Translations under genes and position numbers: made by a program | NCBI RefSeq assembly: GCF_018139145.2 | Contig: NC_059479.1 | Coordinates: 5,952,001 to 6,016,000 of the forward strand | DNA: 64,000 nucleotides | DNA from: Gymnogyps californianus | Lineage: Eukaryota; Chordata; Aves; Accipitriformes; Cathartidae | Direction: 5' to 3' | In this document: positions 1 to 14,600 of the stretch, in pieces | Layout of the letters: the number at the start of each line of letters is the position of its first letter | Numbering within the stretch: the stretch's first letter is position 1 | The notes under the pieces: model-generated | The model's database searches: none | What the model saw: the letters and a program-made list of their open reading frames with translations, nothing else | What the model was told of the DNA's origin: nothing

Positions 1-1086
1 GACTGGGAGAGGAAGGAAAACAAAGTGTAAAGGGGAAAAAGAAAGATCAACAAAAAACTGCATGAGGAAAGAATCAATCATTATTATTATTATTATCATT
101 GAGTAGCATAGAAGCAAAATTGCACTGCAAATCATGCTAAGTACTAAGACAGCAGCATTAGGATTTTGTGCTCATACACGCCAGTCAGTTACAAGACGGT
201 AGGATCAGTAGCAGAGCCCAGCGTCGCCACGGCACAGTGGTACCGTTGGTCTGTAGGAAGCTCCTGCGACAGCCTGTCTCTCAGCTCTGAATTCCACCAT
301 TCCAGCGGCACCGCTGGAGTCTCTATAGATCATTTGGTGTGAACACTTCTATTTCAGAACCTCTGTATTAGGACTTTATAACTAGGTAATAAAAACTGAC
401 TCCATGATATTACTTGGCAAGTAGACTTGATGCTTGAAAGCAATTTTTTTTTTTAAGTGGAATTTATATTTTCATAGAGTATGCACTTGCAGCTGTCATC
501 CAAGCTTTGTTTTGTTTGGGAACCTGACAGCTTTTATAGTCCTATTGGTTCTAAAGGACAGCTTCTCTCCCTCCCCCCTTAAGCTGGGAAAAGATCTGAT
601 AAGGCTGTTTTTCACTGTTTTGTACTGAGCTTTGCATAGGCTGGGATAGCTTAGCACTTTGTCAGCTGTGACACCTATATTCACTCCTTTTAGGTAACAG
701 AAGATCAATGGCCCTATAATAACATTTTATCTTATTCTTACTTTTAACTTGTCTTGCTGCAAAAATGCTCCATGGGGGGGAACTATGTCACTGTGGTTGT
801 ATCATAATTTTCCAGCTACTATACTGCAGAGGGAGGAACATTCTCAACAGCACATCGTATATTTCACTGTTTCATCAGGTATATTTATTCATAGAGCTTG
901 TTTATTACAAAGACATGTTAAAAGTGAAAATAAAACAAAATAAGTGTTTCTGGATGTTCCTATTCGTCATTAGAAGCCATCTGAATTGCAAAGATGCCAC
1001 TGTATCAAGCAACCGTTTCCTTTATCCCTTGGGCTTTTGATAAAATCTTATTACAGCATGTGAATTGTTCCCTTGATTTGGGATGT

Positions 1087-1114
1087 AAAAAAAAAAAAAA
1101 AAGAAAAAAGAAAA
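1087..1114. repeat. A-rich simple repeat
   Basis: An A16 run is followed by G-interrupted A runs. There is no retroposed gene upstream that would make this a poly(A) tail, so it reads as an ordinary low-complexity tract. Confidence 0.85.
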
Positions 1115-3724
1115 ATGTTCCATTTGCTGATTCCTTTGCAATTTAAATTAATCAAATAGAGTGTATTGTGCATGTCTTCTCCAAATAGCTTCCTTCCCAT
1201 CAGCAAACTGCTAAAAGGTTGTCTCATAGTCTATTATACAGTGTTGCTTAATCTGCTCTGAATTGTCATACTGTGTTTTGCACCAATTTCCACAGGTTAC
1301 TGAAGTATGCAAAATAACGTGAACTGATTGACGCAACACCTTGTTATCTTCTTACCATCTGCATTCTGGTGCTGCTGGTGCTGGTGGCTGTCACTTGCTC
1401 GCCACAAAGCCAGCTGAAACAAAAACCCTTCTACAGGAACAAGGTCTAGCAGAAGCAAATATTGCATCATTGTACTTTTGCACTGTCCTTGTTTTCACTT
1501 TCTGCTTGTGGGTACCAGTCAGGAGGGTTCGAGCACTAACAGTACTAACAAAGCCCATGCCTGGTTCAGACTTCAGCAAAAATCCTGTGCATTCCTTCTC
1601 TTCACCTAAATAAGGCATTCAACCATATTTATTTACAAGCAATTTTGACCTGCTTAAATTATCCTGTCTCTAACCAGTTGATAGTTAAGCTACTAATTAC
1701 CCTGTGGGCAGAACAGCAGTCATGGTCCCATGAATTTGTTGTGCAAAAAGCTGAACGACCTATTTATGCAGACAGAAAAAACTGAAACAAAATTTAAGGG
1801 ATTCTGTTGTGTATCAAGAATATTGACTCACATGAAACACAAGCCCTTTTATCTCTTCACGCTTACTTTTTCATCAGCATAGTTACAGAAGAACTATTCT
1901 GAAAACTGAACCAATTGATAACCACTGTTGCAAACCCACTTAAAAAGTTGGCGACGCACTAGAGAAATGGAGCAGAGGATAAAGGAGCGGCAGCACTAAG
2001 CTGGGAACAGTGTAGCGATGTGAAGATCTATTCCCTGCCTATGCTCATTTATTGAGGCAGAACGGTGAAAGGAGTCCAAAACTAAGTATTCACATTCATT
2101 ACCAGGAAAAAGGAGGGAAAAAAGAATTTTCCCTTTACTTCTTTTGATTTCAGGAGTGATTAGGTTCAGTTGCATCTCTTAAATTGCTTGGTAAGTGTTC
2201 TATCTCTGTCATTTCGATAAAAGGGATAATATATTTCATTGTAGCATTTTCACTCAAAAGAGATTGGAATCATAAAGAACCAGAAAGAGGGGGGCAAGGT
2301 AGTATTCTGAGGTCATTAGGATGTTTTAAGAGTTGTTTCATTGTCTGTCTAAAAGCACTCTATCACCCCTCTTCATATCCTGTAAATAGGAGAACTGCCT
2401 CTCCTGAAAAACAGCATTAGCGGTCATTTTGGGATTTTTTTTCAGGATCTATTATCCTCTGCTAAACTACTGAACACAATTCATCAGGACATTCTTCTGT
2501 AGCATCAGACTGAGTTAAATCTTACTATAAACACCAGTGTTCTGTCACAGATGACAGCTGCTTTATTAACAGCACCATACTAAGCGCTATGTACCCAACA
2601 ATAACAGAGAAGTTCTCTGAAAGTAGACATCGCTTGGCCTCAGTATGGCAGGATCAGAAACGCTGAAGTCTGCAGTAACAATTTTTCTTCAGAGCTTCCT
2701 GCTCAACTACAAAACCATTTGCATCCCATGTGCGATGTCATCACTCTGCTGCCACAATGCCAGGCACGAGCCAGGTCTGAAAACGTGGTTGGAGAACCCA
2801 GGTTACACCCTACACCTGCAGTCTTTTCTTGGTACTGCTGCTAAACGAACACAAAAAAGGAAGGAAGTGTTGAACTTACTTCAATGTGATGGGCTAACAA
2901 GCTTGGCATAATTAACTGTAGGAAGAAAAGGTGGAAAATCATTGAGGAAATAACTAATATTAAAAATATATAAAGGTCCAGATTTTGGCTTGCCTATGAG
3001 ACAGATCAACAGCATCTTAGCTTCAATTGAGATTGTTTCCATCGCAGAAGTTGAATTAAAGAACAAATCGTTATGTCCCGATTAAATATTCTCTTTGTGA
3101 CACCTGTCCAAACTTATTTGTAGAAAAACAGAAGAAATAGGGAAAACAAATTTAAATATGCTGTTTTGGAGCAGAACTCTAAACTCAAAACTTCTTTTTC
3201 TGGTAGGAGAGTATTTGCAACAACTTCCTAGTGCAAGCTGAAAAACAGACAGTACGTATTAAAATTGTATTCTCTTATCTATGCGTGACAACTTCAACTA
3301 CTCCTTAACATGTGCTGACCTCACAGCAGAAACAGGGACGGGCCAAACATGAAGTAATTATTCTCAGAGCCACCAATACTTGCAAGTCAGACTTCCAGAC
3401 CCAGAGGAGATGCCTTTGTATTTAATGACCTTTAATTGATTTCCCTTTCACGAATTTGTTGGCTCATACCAAACACGCAGACATTCTCTCTGTCAGCTCA
3501 AACACAGATGGAGCCCGTTTTATGTAACTGGTGCTCACGCATGCACACTTGATATATTACTTCGTTGAGTCTGTGAACATTGTTTGAAGAAAGGATGTGT
3601 CAGATGTTAGAAGAGACTATTTTAGAATTTCAAGGACACAGTCTTTCTTATTAATATATCACGGACATATATTTTAGCTACATGAGCAAACATTTTATGC
3701 TATTCACCAATTTCTGATATAGCG

Positions 3725-3842
3725 TCTAACTTCTTCAATGTATTACAAATTTGGATTTTGATCTCAGCTTCAGGCTCTATGCTGGGAACACTGGATCTAC
3801 ATGATTCCTCTAACTTCTTCAATACATTACAAATTTGGATTT
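3725..3842. repeat. Pair of 34-bp direct repeats, 84 bp apart
   Basis: Positions 3725-3758 and 3809-3842 are the same 34-base sequence (starting TCTAACTTCTTCAAT and ending TTTGGATTT) except for two adjacent bases, GT in the first copy and AC in the second. Immediately after the 34 bases the sequences diverge, so this is a short segmental copy and not a full 84-bp tandem unit. It does not resemble a known transposon terminus to me. Confidence 0.85.
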
Positions 3843-5738
3843 CTTTATTTTTCTGAAAGCTGGAAGAGAGAACAATAATATTGTGACCCCGATATGCGTA
3901 CTAAATGTGTTTAGATGTGTCTTAGGACAATAAACATGTTGTCTACTGTACCTGTTAGGGAAACATTATGTACATATCTGGCACTATTTTACAGAAAAAT
4001 AAAAGGAATAGAGATTTCATTAGTAACCATGATTTGGAAGATTCAAAGAAAAAATCTTACTTGCAAGGAGCCATTTAATCCTACCATCAATTCATCACCC
4101 ATTTCCCTGACTCAGGTGCCAAGTCTAGAAAAGCACATAGAGTGTGTAATTTGAATAAATCAATAACTATTGTCCTTTTTATTGATTTCAGAAATTAGTA
4201 TTATTGTGGGCATAAGGGCAATCTTTGAACAATAAGGCATGATTCCAATTAGCTGTCAGCATTGCCAATCAAGAGTTGCTTCCAGAGTTCAAGAGAATTA
4301 CATTAGATGCAAGTGAAATCAGAATCGGGCCCACACATTTCAGCACTGTTGTTTCTAAAGTTATGCAATAGCACCAATACTAAAATTTTAGAGTGTATGG
4401 TAAAGGTCAACAGATAAAATATTTGGAACTTTTACTCATGAATTTATTTAATTTGCTACTGCAAATTATTTTGATTACATTTTACAAAATACATAGCTGC
4501 TTCTCCTTTTGCAATTAAAGATTCCTAATAATACAGTCAAACCTTCTTAATCACTGTTCATTCTAGCATAAAGTAAATCTTGCTGTGTTTGAAGAGAACC
4601 TAGTCATCTTAACAGCATCCGTTTTTGTTCCTTTTTATTTTACGAGATTAGAATACTTAATGACCTTTACCATATTTGGCCGCAGTAGAAGTGTGAAGAA
4701 GAGTAAAATTTGCACAGTGGATTATATGGCTGGGACAAAACTCAGTTCTGTAATTAGGTTTGGTTCTGTTGCTTAGGTTTGCAGAAAAAGTCAAAATTAA
4801 TGGTTCTTTTTGCCTAAGATTCCCCTGCAGAGTTATATATAATAGCAAAGCATGGTTAGAGCCAGGCCTGTCGTCTGAATATTTGCCAAATCCATCGATT
4901 TCTTTTTCCTTGCTAAAAACATTCCCGTTTGGAGGAAAATGAATAGAAATACTCAGCACCTAAACACTCATAATTTTAATTGCAAATAACTAAGACACTA
5001 AAATAGCCCTGGAATGCTCACATACACTTACACTCATCCTTGTAAAGACTCAGAGAAACTCCAGGAACAGCCTCAGGTACTGAAAGTCCAGAGTTGGTAT
5101 TGCTGCACCTTTAGAGCTCTGCTGCAGAGTAGTCTTGGGAAAGATCAGCGAGCCTTTACGGACACCCCCCTAAATCCTCAGAAACTCAGCATGGAGTTCT
5201 TTTTACACAAGCTTCGTTTTCATTAAAAAGAAAAATGTGTTCAGGCAAATTGATGGAGAAATGAACCAATTTGAATGTATTGAAGTTCTTTGCTTTGCTA
5301 CAGTGCTTTTTAAATGGTGTCTAAACAGTTGGTCACAGATTTATTTATGTTTCCATGTAAAGAAAGAAAATATTATCATTTTCTATATGGGAAATAGTTT
5401 CCCTAATTATTTGGCTCCTTCTTCTACCACATAAACACAGCAATTTGTACCCCTCTCCTTCAACTGGCTGCAATTAGCAGCTACATAGCAATAAGCAGAT
5501 TATGTTAATTAAAAACTCAAAACTATGTAAACAATGGGAAAGCTGACTAGCCATTTTCTATTTTTGCCAACTGGGAGGAACACAAGAGAAATTAGTACCA
5601 AGCTTAATTTTACTGTTTATAATTCAAGTTATTTGTAACAAATAATAGCATTTTAAAAGTATTTTTAAACAATTAACTGTATCTCTCTACACTAATTGAA
5701 CCACATCCCACATGAGAAGTTTTACATCTGTATGAACT

Positions 5739-5749
5739 GGGGGGGGGGG
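5739..5749. repeat. G11 homopolymer
   Basis: Eleven consecutive G bases are followed by A-rich sequence. It is a slippage-prone tract where assembly length may be uncertain. Confidence 0.85.
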
Positions 5750-8700
5750 AAAGTTTGAAAAAAAAATCTAAAAAGGTGTTAAGGGAACAGATTTGCACAC
5801 ATCATCACCAAACTGGAATATTAAACACAAGTTCCCTTCCGTGCCTGAGTCACACTCTCAAAAAGTCATAGCTAAGGATAAAAGTATAACTTAGTTCTGC
5901 TTCTTCGGCAAAAATTTGAGCAAACTCTAGTATAAACATTAGCCAGCAGACGTGAATAAATTGTGAAGTTTTAAGAGGTTGCTACAGTTTCATAGAGGCT
6001 ATAGTTTTGGTTTTGTTCTTCTGTTTCCAAACCTGGATTGTTTAATGAGGGTGGGAAGACTGGGAGGCGAAAGTGGATTTGCCTGTTAGTTATTGTGTTC
6101 CCAGTGCTCCCTCTCTGCCATGGAGATACTTCTCAGTAACACACACTAAGGGGACGTCACCACCAAACAAACTGCATGCACAGAGAGGCTGTGTACATAT
6201 ATGAGATTTATTGACTATGAACTTGCCATTGACCCGACTTTGGGGAAGAAGAAACGGAATGAAGGACTACAGCCCTTCTTCAGCTTTATATAGGAAATAT
6301 TCCCAGTACATGAAGGAGACAGCATATTTCCTTCCCCAAGTTTGCACTACTAGCTAGTGCTGATCGACTACAAAGAGGAAAATATGAGGGTGGGGAATGA
6401 TCACGGCTTCAGATGAGGTGTTAGACTGTTTCTATGGGGTTTTTCAATGTCTATATAGGAAAAGAAAATAATACAGAAATATGTAATGGCTCATTCAATG
6501 TGGGACCAGACTTTCAGAGTGGCCAGTATAAAAATACTTGTTCAGTGTGTTGTTTCAATTATACCCTTGATCCAAACTCCTTTAGAAAATGGGGAGATTC
6601 TGAGAAGATGTGAAAGTTGCTGATAGATGTGTTATTCACAGACCCTTAGGAGGCCACATGACGTTAAGTGTATAGGAAAAGACAACAAGAGAATGGGAAG
6701 CTTGAAGAGGGCGGAGATTTAGAAGAGCTGGCCACATTGTTAGATTTTGCATCTATTATCTTTCAGTCATTTACAGAGAGTGGAAATACTGAAGTGTTTC
6801 ATGTATATTATGTTAGAAAAACATTTCTTCTGTTTTAGGGGCAACGCTGATTTCCCATATCCTGCTGCCCCGCAGAGCTCACAGATTGTGGGAGGGCTAC
6901 TCAAAATAAAAGTGCAGTTGATCATTTTGCTTTTCGTATTTCCACTATTTTCCTTTTGGAGACATGAACTTTAAATGAGCTGCTGTACAAGCTTCTTGGG
7001 GTCAAAATAGAGGAAATCACATCCACCACAGAGACAGGCACAGCAGAAACCCCAAATATGACCATTATGTTCAACTCAGCAGTCTTTTTCCTGTTGGTAG
7101 GTTTTTGATACAAGCTTAGCATCAAGCCAGGCTGTCAAAACCAATGAAATCTATTTCTGTGACATTGAAAGAGCTCTTGATGAAAGTCAATCAGTTTAAG
7201 GAATATTTTTTAGAGTACCTGGAATCAAGACAGGGGAAGAGTTGGGTTTTAACAGAATTGCTGCTTTTTCTTTTTAGTTTCTAAGAGGTGAGGAATATGT
7301 GCTAAGTAAACCCATTTATTCTGCAAACAGTACATGTAGTTCTTGATGCTAACAGCTACATTTTAGTCTGACCATTTGCTGAGAGTCTTGTTTCTTAACA
7401 GAATTAACTCTTTTGCCAGATCGTTTATTTTGAAATTATTGGAGGGGTTTAGCTCTTGATGGGACTCTGTTTCTGGGTAACACACAGAGCAGCCCTCAGG
7501 CTCCCGAGTGAAACAACTCTTAGTTTTCATACTATAGAAGGAAGAATAAGAATATCAAAGGGGATAGGAATGATAAACGGGAGAAATAGCATCTTGGGTA
7601 ATGCCAATGACACTGGATAATTTTTCTATATTTAAGCTTTCACAGGATTTCCTGTACAAATACATGTTCATTGCAGTAAGCTACTACTATTAAGAAGTGC
7701 TAGACTTACTGCAGAAGGCTTTTGCCGGCACATACAGTATTCTTGATGCTTTCTAGGCATTCTGGACTTACAGGATATGAATACATAGTTTGTAAGACCC
7801 TTCAACAACCTTATCTAGTCATGAAGCTTTTTTAACTACAATTTAAACAGTTTGTTTGCTTATAAAGAATTTTATGGACTCTTTGATTCCCATTAAAAAA
7901 AAGGGCAGAAGATAAATACCCCAGCAATAAATAAGTGTTTGGTGGTGTTATGAATCATTAATTGTTCCTTTGTATGGATTTCCCCAGCCTGGAAGCTAGC
8001 TATGCCTGTTTAGAGATGATCACTTTACAAAAAGGTTCACTTTTACATCTCAATCCATTCTCTGCTCAAGGTGTAATGAAAGAAATTGCTATCTTTTCCC
8101 CAGCCAGTTATTATAATGGTATGAAAAAATGACTTAAATATTGACCTTGTCAATACAACCAAGTTCAGATGAGCTAAAAGTAAATCAAACAATCTTTTAA
8201 TCCCAGGAAAATATTTTAAGGCTTTTCTTTTTATTGTCTCAAGCTCACTTTTAAGACTTTAGTTTATGACACAGTAGTGATTCATGCAATCACCAAAAGA
8301 AAACTGATAAAAGAATAAAACAATGGTTATCCACTTTGGTAGCACTGAATCAGTTTTATGGCTTGTTAACTCAAAAGCAATCTGTACTTTTTTAAAAACT
8401 CTACTGATTGTTACTTAATTTTTCAATAAAATAAACCTACCAGCGATTTTCTCATCCAATATAAATCAAACCAACACATCACTTAACACTGGCACTTTCC
8501 TTTGCTCCCTTTCCAGCTGATGCTGCTCAATTTTACCCACTGTTAATATATATTACATTTTCTATTCAATCCAAATGGTTCTTATTACTGTTCCTCTAGC
8601 TTCTGATCTCTGAACTGAAGCCAGGACTCAGTTCAGAACCTCCAATTCTACATGGGGAAAAAAGGCACTTCAAAACAGAACCTAAGCTACCAACAATCCT

Positions 8701-9631
8701 AGCTATTAAATCAACATACTCTGTGGGTAGAGCACAAGCACAGATTAGGATAAGCAACTTATTTAGAAGGTTTTAATGCTGATACCATTGGATCTACAAT
8801 ATTCCAAGGAATTAGTAAGTTAACCAACATCAAAAAAAGCAACAAGAAACCTACTGTTAATATATAATTTTTTCTCTTCCTAGAAGTGTAATTTTGAAGC
8901 TAGCCCTGAATAGATTTTACACTTCCATTAATTTTATTGATATTTTCCTAGAAGTTTTTTTCTAAAATTTTTTAATAGGTAAACTGATTAAATGTGTTCC
9001 AGCTTTGAGATGATGAGATTAGGTTGTTCAAAAATTTAATTGATGCTATAAGGATACAATTGTGTTGCAGGTTTATCAAAGATCTCCCATTGATTCTGGA
9101 TATCCTTCACTTCTTTGATGGTATCTCTGAATAATTATTTTATTTTTTCATACTATGAGAAAAGATGAGACATAATCTGCTTAATAAAATTACAAAGAGA
9201 GGATGCTATGGTAGCTTTTCCCCTCCACGGAGTGGATTCAGTTGCTTGAGTTCAACCCCTGCATAAATGTAGCTTATTTCTCCATTAACTTTCCCAATAA
9301 ATATATTATCTTTCATTATTCTAAACTCTATCATGGATGAATTCCAGTGCCACTAAAGCTACAACTCTCTTTGCTGTTAACTATGCCAGTTTCTAGATGA
9401 AGCTATCCCAAAGGTTCTACAGAGTCTTTTAAAAAGGTTATAGCATCTTTATGTTGTAATTTACTCCATGAGTAGCCATGTTATAGCATTGATTCGGGCT
9501 ACAGTCACAGCAGTATACTCCAGACCCTGCCACTGAGTCCAGGACTTGAGGTCCCAGCTTTTCTCATGCTCAGTAAGAATTCACTTTCAGCAGAAGTCTC
9601 TTCACCTCTAGTGGCTGGTTCTCAGAATAAG

Positions 9632-9671
9632 ATTATTATTATTAATAATAATATTATTTATTATTATTATT
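9632..9671. repeat. (ATT)n/(AAT)n palindromic microsatellite
   Basis: Four ATT units (9632-9643) are followed by three AAT units (9644-9652) and then further ATT units to 9671. Because AAT is the complement of ATT, the junction is an inverted repeat that can fold into a hairpin. Short open frames crossing it on both strands are artefacts of the repeat. Confidence 0.9.
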
Positions 9672-11339
9672 GGTATGGCTGGGATTGTGCAATATATCCA
9701 CTTTCTTACCAGCAAATGGGATGCTCCAGATTGCCAGGTGGAAACAAACAAGCAAATGGTGAAAAAAACCCCAACGAGCCCCAGCAAATACTGAAGAAGG
9801 GGAGAGTAAAGGACTTGTTTCAAATAGTGGATCTCCCCTCAATTGTAGTTTAGGACACACACTCACAACATGCTGGTCTCATAAACTGCTCAGCTCTTCT
9901 GAGACTAACGGTGCTTCCTAGCCAGGTTTCCTGTAACCTTACCTCAAGAATATTCATGTGCTTTATGTAATTTTGTTTAGCCATACATAATGATTTTAGT
10001 TCAACTTTTCAATTCATCAAAAGAATCTGTGTATAAAGCCAAACGGTGGACCATGGGAATATTGCAGTTTCACACAATGGAGGTGGTGGTTTTTTTGGTG
10101 TACTTAAAGAACAACCAACATAGGGAATTATATTAAAGCAACTTAAAAGGCAATTTCACAGTAAGGCATGTAAAAGTTAGAGATAAAATAACACTAGCCA
10201 TATTTCATTGTCTCTTTATGCATGTGAGTTACCGCTATATTAAATTATCGTATACTGTTTTTCCTTTTCATCTCCTGCCTCAGTGCCCAGAGCGGGAACC
10301 CTGTTCAGTACCGCTGAAACCCACAGCCAGCTGTTCTTGCTGCCCAACCCACCGAGACATCCTCAGAGGAATGTTATACCAGAAATTCCTCAGGGATTAC
10401 AACATTTTCCCATTTGTGAGAAAGACTTCGTTATTTTTAAGATTTGGGGTGAAGTAGGGTTGGCAGAGAATCATACAACCATTGCTATTTTCCTCCCACT
10501 CCCTTTCCCTGCTCCACCAGGAGCGATAAACAAATCCAGAGAGATGTGCAAAGCTCACCTTCAGCATGACAGCCCTGAGTGACCAGAATTTTGAGCTGAC
10601 AAGGACATAAACTCTTGTAAGTGAAGTGTGTTATTGATTTGTATGCAGCTACAGTGCAGAGATCAGGGGAAGTTCAAGGCTATACACTGTTGTTAAATTC
10701 CTCTCAGATTAGGAAAAAAAAAATCTAATTACTTTCATTGAGGTACAGAAAATGAAAAATCTATTTTAGTATTTTGAATTTAAAATTGATCTATTCCTTT
10801 GTGTAGTTTACCTCTTGAACTGATGGAGGCTTTGATCCATTATGTAAAGAACAATTAGATGTTAGAATAAATTAAAAGCAAACATATTGTTTGTAAAACT
10901 GAACCACAGATGTTCTCTTATTGTGGGCATTTTAAAATAAATAAAATCAAGATCATGACTCAAGAAGATGCATGAAAAAATTATGATTATTTGAAATGCT
11001 CTTATTACTGTTAATACAGATGACCCAGGAGTGATTTACCCTCAGAGCAATCATTTCTCATTTTATTTTTAGTAATTTTCAGGCTGACTCCAAGGTTCTT
11101 TGCAGCCCCAGGAAGCTCTGAATGGTCTGATGGTTCATTTTTGCTATGCTCATTGGTATTAGTATTTTATCCACCACTTGCATTATCATCAAAGCTTAAA
11201 AAAATATGCGCTCTAAGAAGTATCTAGAAATGAATTAATTCCACATGATTTTCAGAGTCTTAGGCCTATTTAAAATAATAATCTCATCTGCTTGATACAA
11301 ATAAGTCTTGTTTAGCCCTTCCCTTGCCCCCAGTTTGAT

Positions 11340-11680
11340 TCAGCTTTTCTCTATTGTGGCAGACCTTTCAAAATGTGTTTGATCAGACATTCTTTCTGTT
11401 TGATGTTCTGTGCCAGTGATTGACAACAGTCCTTTGTGAGCAAGCATTTAAGTAATGATGTACGGACTTGTTAGGGAGCTGCTATGTCAAGAAGAGAAAT
11501 GAACAATAAATTAGAATAAAATGGAATTGCATTTGAAACTTGGCTGGAGGATTTTGCATTTGTGAGGACAAAGGACATTTGACAATCTGAGTCATCTTGC
11601 AGCTTTGCCTGTAGCAACTGTCAAATTAGTTCTTAATGCTACAGGGAAAGGGATTGAGTCACAGCATTGCTTAAAGTTAA
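11340..11680. other. Possible conserved noncoding element (impression only)
   Basis: This block lacks simple repeats and transposon similarity and has a dense, non-degenerate mixture of TGACA, CAATAAA and TTTGAT-type words, including TGACAAC near 11421 and TGACAATCTGAGTCA near 11580. Such composition is typical of vertebrate developmental enhancers in gene-poor regions. I cannot measure conservation, so this is a pointer and not a demonstrated element. Confidence 0.2.
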
Positions 11681-14600
11681 GAGGCTCATCAGTAAATCAC
11701 TGGCAATATTAACAATTATGAGCTACACATTAATATGGCGAAAACACTCTGAATATTATGCTTACAACAGAAAGCCAAAAGGTGAACATAATTTTGCTTT
11801 CAGATTCCTGTGCCTTCTCCCAGGAAATATGGCTTTAAATTGGGAAAGGTAGAGGAAAAAGGAGTAAATTAATTCAAGATTTTCTAGACTACTTGCCCTC
11901 ACAACTATATAACAAGAAGAAAATCAGGCACTAAATCTGGATTTAGCAAAGTGTAAAAGTGAGGTGAGGAAGGGAGGTGCTTACCTGTATATAAATTCAA
12001 GATTCACCTGCATGTCTGTCATCCCTAAACTAGACCTAGCAGGATTCTGCACTGCTCCTCCCTCCCCTCAGACACCTTTGACTCCATCCCTTCTCTGCAA
12101 TAGCTGGAAGATGCGACCAGATGCCACAGTGACTACCTTCCCACCAATATGTGGTTCAGATAATGACTTTGGATTGTGTGTCCACGCTGGGGAGGAGGAA
12201 GGGCTGTGTCACACCAGTTCCAGTCCACTCTAAGAGAAAACCATAAGTTGTCTGTTAATTATAAGCCATATTAGAGAACAATACTCTCTTTCCAATTTCC
12301 TCACACACACAAGAAACTCTTAGAGTGTTACACGACTTTGGATGCCAGAAACTTTTAAGTTGCTTCACAGAGTGCAGTCCCTTTGGTGGATTTGGGTCAG
12401 ACGGTACTGTAGTGTTAGAAAGGCTCACACAGAATCCTTGGATTTGAACTATTTTTAAAAATATGGTGCATTTTCAGACCAGCACTGACTTTGATGATCG
12501 TTTCATGCGTCATTTTATAGAGTGGCTTTCAATGGAAAAAAAAATATACGGCCATGTTTTATTTTTAAGACTGAAGATAAGACTTAACTCTCCCATATGA
12601 TGATCAGCATAATTTCATCTCTTTCAAAATCTCTGTAGGTCTAGCTCAATATGCTCTATGATATTATAAGGAATCTATTGTGCCAGGCTCTACGCCACTT
12701 TTCAAAGACACAACTGCACAATTCTACCATTTTCTGGCATGAAAGGGGTCAGAGGGGAACAGAATTAGATATGTTGTGGGAATGGCCTGAGGTACAGTTA
12801 CATTGACAACTCATAATGACACTATAGGATGTCTTCTTTCGTAAGCTGCACAGGTCTTTCACACAGTAGGTATTGCCCTTTTAAGTGCCTGCACGCTGTA
12901 ATGAAGTCCTGTAACACTGACAAAAGAAGGATGATGAATACATTCACCACCTGAAGAGTCTCTTATAAGTGACACCAGAGAAAGAAATTTCCTGAGCTCT
13001 GCAAACACTGCACTAATGAAACTTCAAGTGGGATTGGTTGAGCAAAATTGACTAAAAAAAAAAAAAGAAAAACCTCACAAACAGGCGAAGAAGTTAACTA
13101 ATGTATAGAACTCCACTGATACATATTTTTAAAGTACTATTTCACGTACCCCAGCTCCTACACTGAGCAGAGATGTCTTTCTACTCACCAAATTCTTTGC
13201 CTGGCACACAAAAATATGATCACAGGATCTCAGATATCTCCCAGTCATAATGAAGATTATGCAAACTTTACAGCTATTCACATTTGAAATTGGTCAGTCT
13301 ACATTTGTTGGAAACTCGTTTCAGATTTATGAGAATTTGTGAGTAGACTTATTTATAACCAGGCTGGAAGTATATTCAGTTCCTTAACAAGCTTTACTAT
13401 CAGTTGGATTGTTAACTGAACCTGAACATGCAATTCAACTCAGCTGGACAAGTTACAGTAAAAAAAGGATGATTTTTTGGTAGATCTAGTTGAAAGCAGA
13501 AAATGACATCCAGTTCAAGGGATTTTGTAATAGACCTATTTCTATTTTGTGCTGTAATTTGCTTTTTACTATATGGGCTCAAATTTTGGGTAAATAGAGA
13601 CAATACTGTCAGTGTAACACCACCAAATCTATAGTAAAAGTTACATAACATTTAAATAATAATTTACAAGCCAGCTTGTGCAATTAAATTCTCAGAGGTC
13701 TGCAGGACTAACACCAAAATGCTTTCTGGATTCTAAAATTGCCAGTTATGAGGACACCTCTATTAGATGCTCTGTTCTCAGAGTGACTTTGCAAGGCTGA
13801 GCGTTAAATGGTACAGTTTCATTTGTAAGTGAAAGGCATGAGAAACCAGCTCCATAAAATGGTTTGGTATTCTGAATTTTAGATAAAAAAATATACCTTA
13901 ACATAAAATATGAGAAGTGTCTTTGGGCCTAATATCTGGTTTCAATTCTTTGCAACCTCAGGCAAGTCTACTTGCACTTCCAAGTATTTTTGGGATAAGT
14001 TTTCTTTTTTCTGTGAGAATATTTCTCTATTTCTAGCCAAAATCTCTAACAAGGTCTGAGAAAATAGTTCATTGTGTAGAAAATAATTTCAAAAGGAGCA
14101 ACAATTCAAGTCATGGACTCCTAAAACTTCAGGTACAATATATACAATTCCTTGTTAATCATAACAATGTTGAATGTGTGAGCCTTCCTCCTCTGACATA
14201 GTATATTATGTCCTCACATTGGAAAGAACTGCTGAGAGCACTGAAAAGAGTGTAACACTGAATTTAGAAATAATTTCCTTCTCTTCCTTCAATAAAAGTC
14301 AAATAGTGAGCTCAGTTACTTGGTTTTGAACACGTCAATGTCCATGCTCCAAAACACCTACCTCCCGTGCTTGAAAAAACTTCAAACTCCGTCCAGAGTC
14401 AGGACTTTTATCTTTCTGGTTGTCTTTTCTGAAAAAAAACCTAAAGAACTCACGTGGTGCTTGTTACTGGTAGCTCAACCTGCAAGAGCTAACGAGAATC
14501 TGAAAAACTAACTCTAGACAAATGTAAACTAAGGAATATCAGCAATGATTTTTAGACAAATCCCTGGAGAAGGGAAGCATGGATCTAATTTCCTTGACAT

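Larger units (their letters stand above)
1..9631. other. AT-rich noncoding DNA, no gene recognised
   Basis: Both strands hold only short open frames (under about 100 codons) without recognisable domains, and there is no CpG-rich promoter-like block. Visible structure is limited to simple repeats (an ATT run near 79-97, an A16 run at 1087-1102 and an 11-base G run at 5739-5749) and the direct repeat near 3.7-3.8 kb listed separately. A block near 4.2-4.4 kb is less repetitive and could be a conserved noncoding element, but nothing in the sequence itself proves it. The stretch may be intergenic or intronic. Confidence 0.6.
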
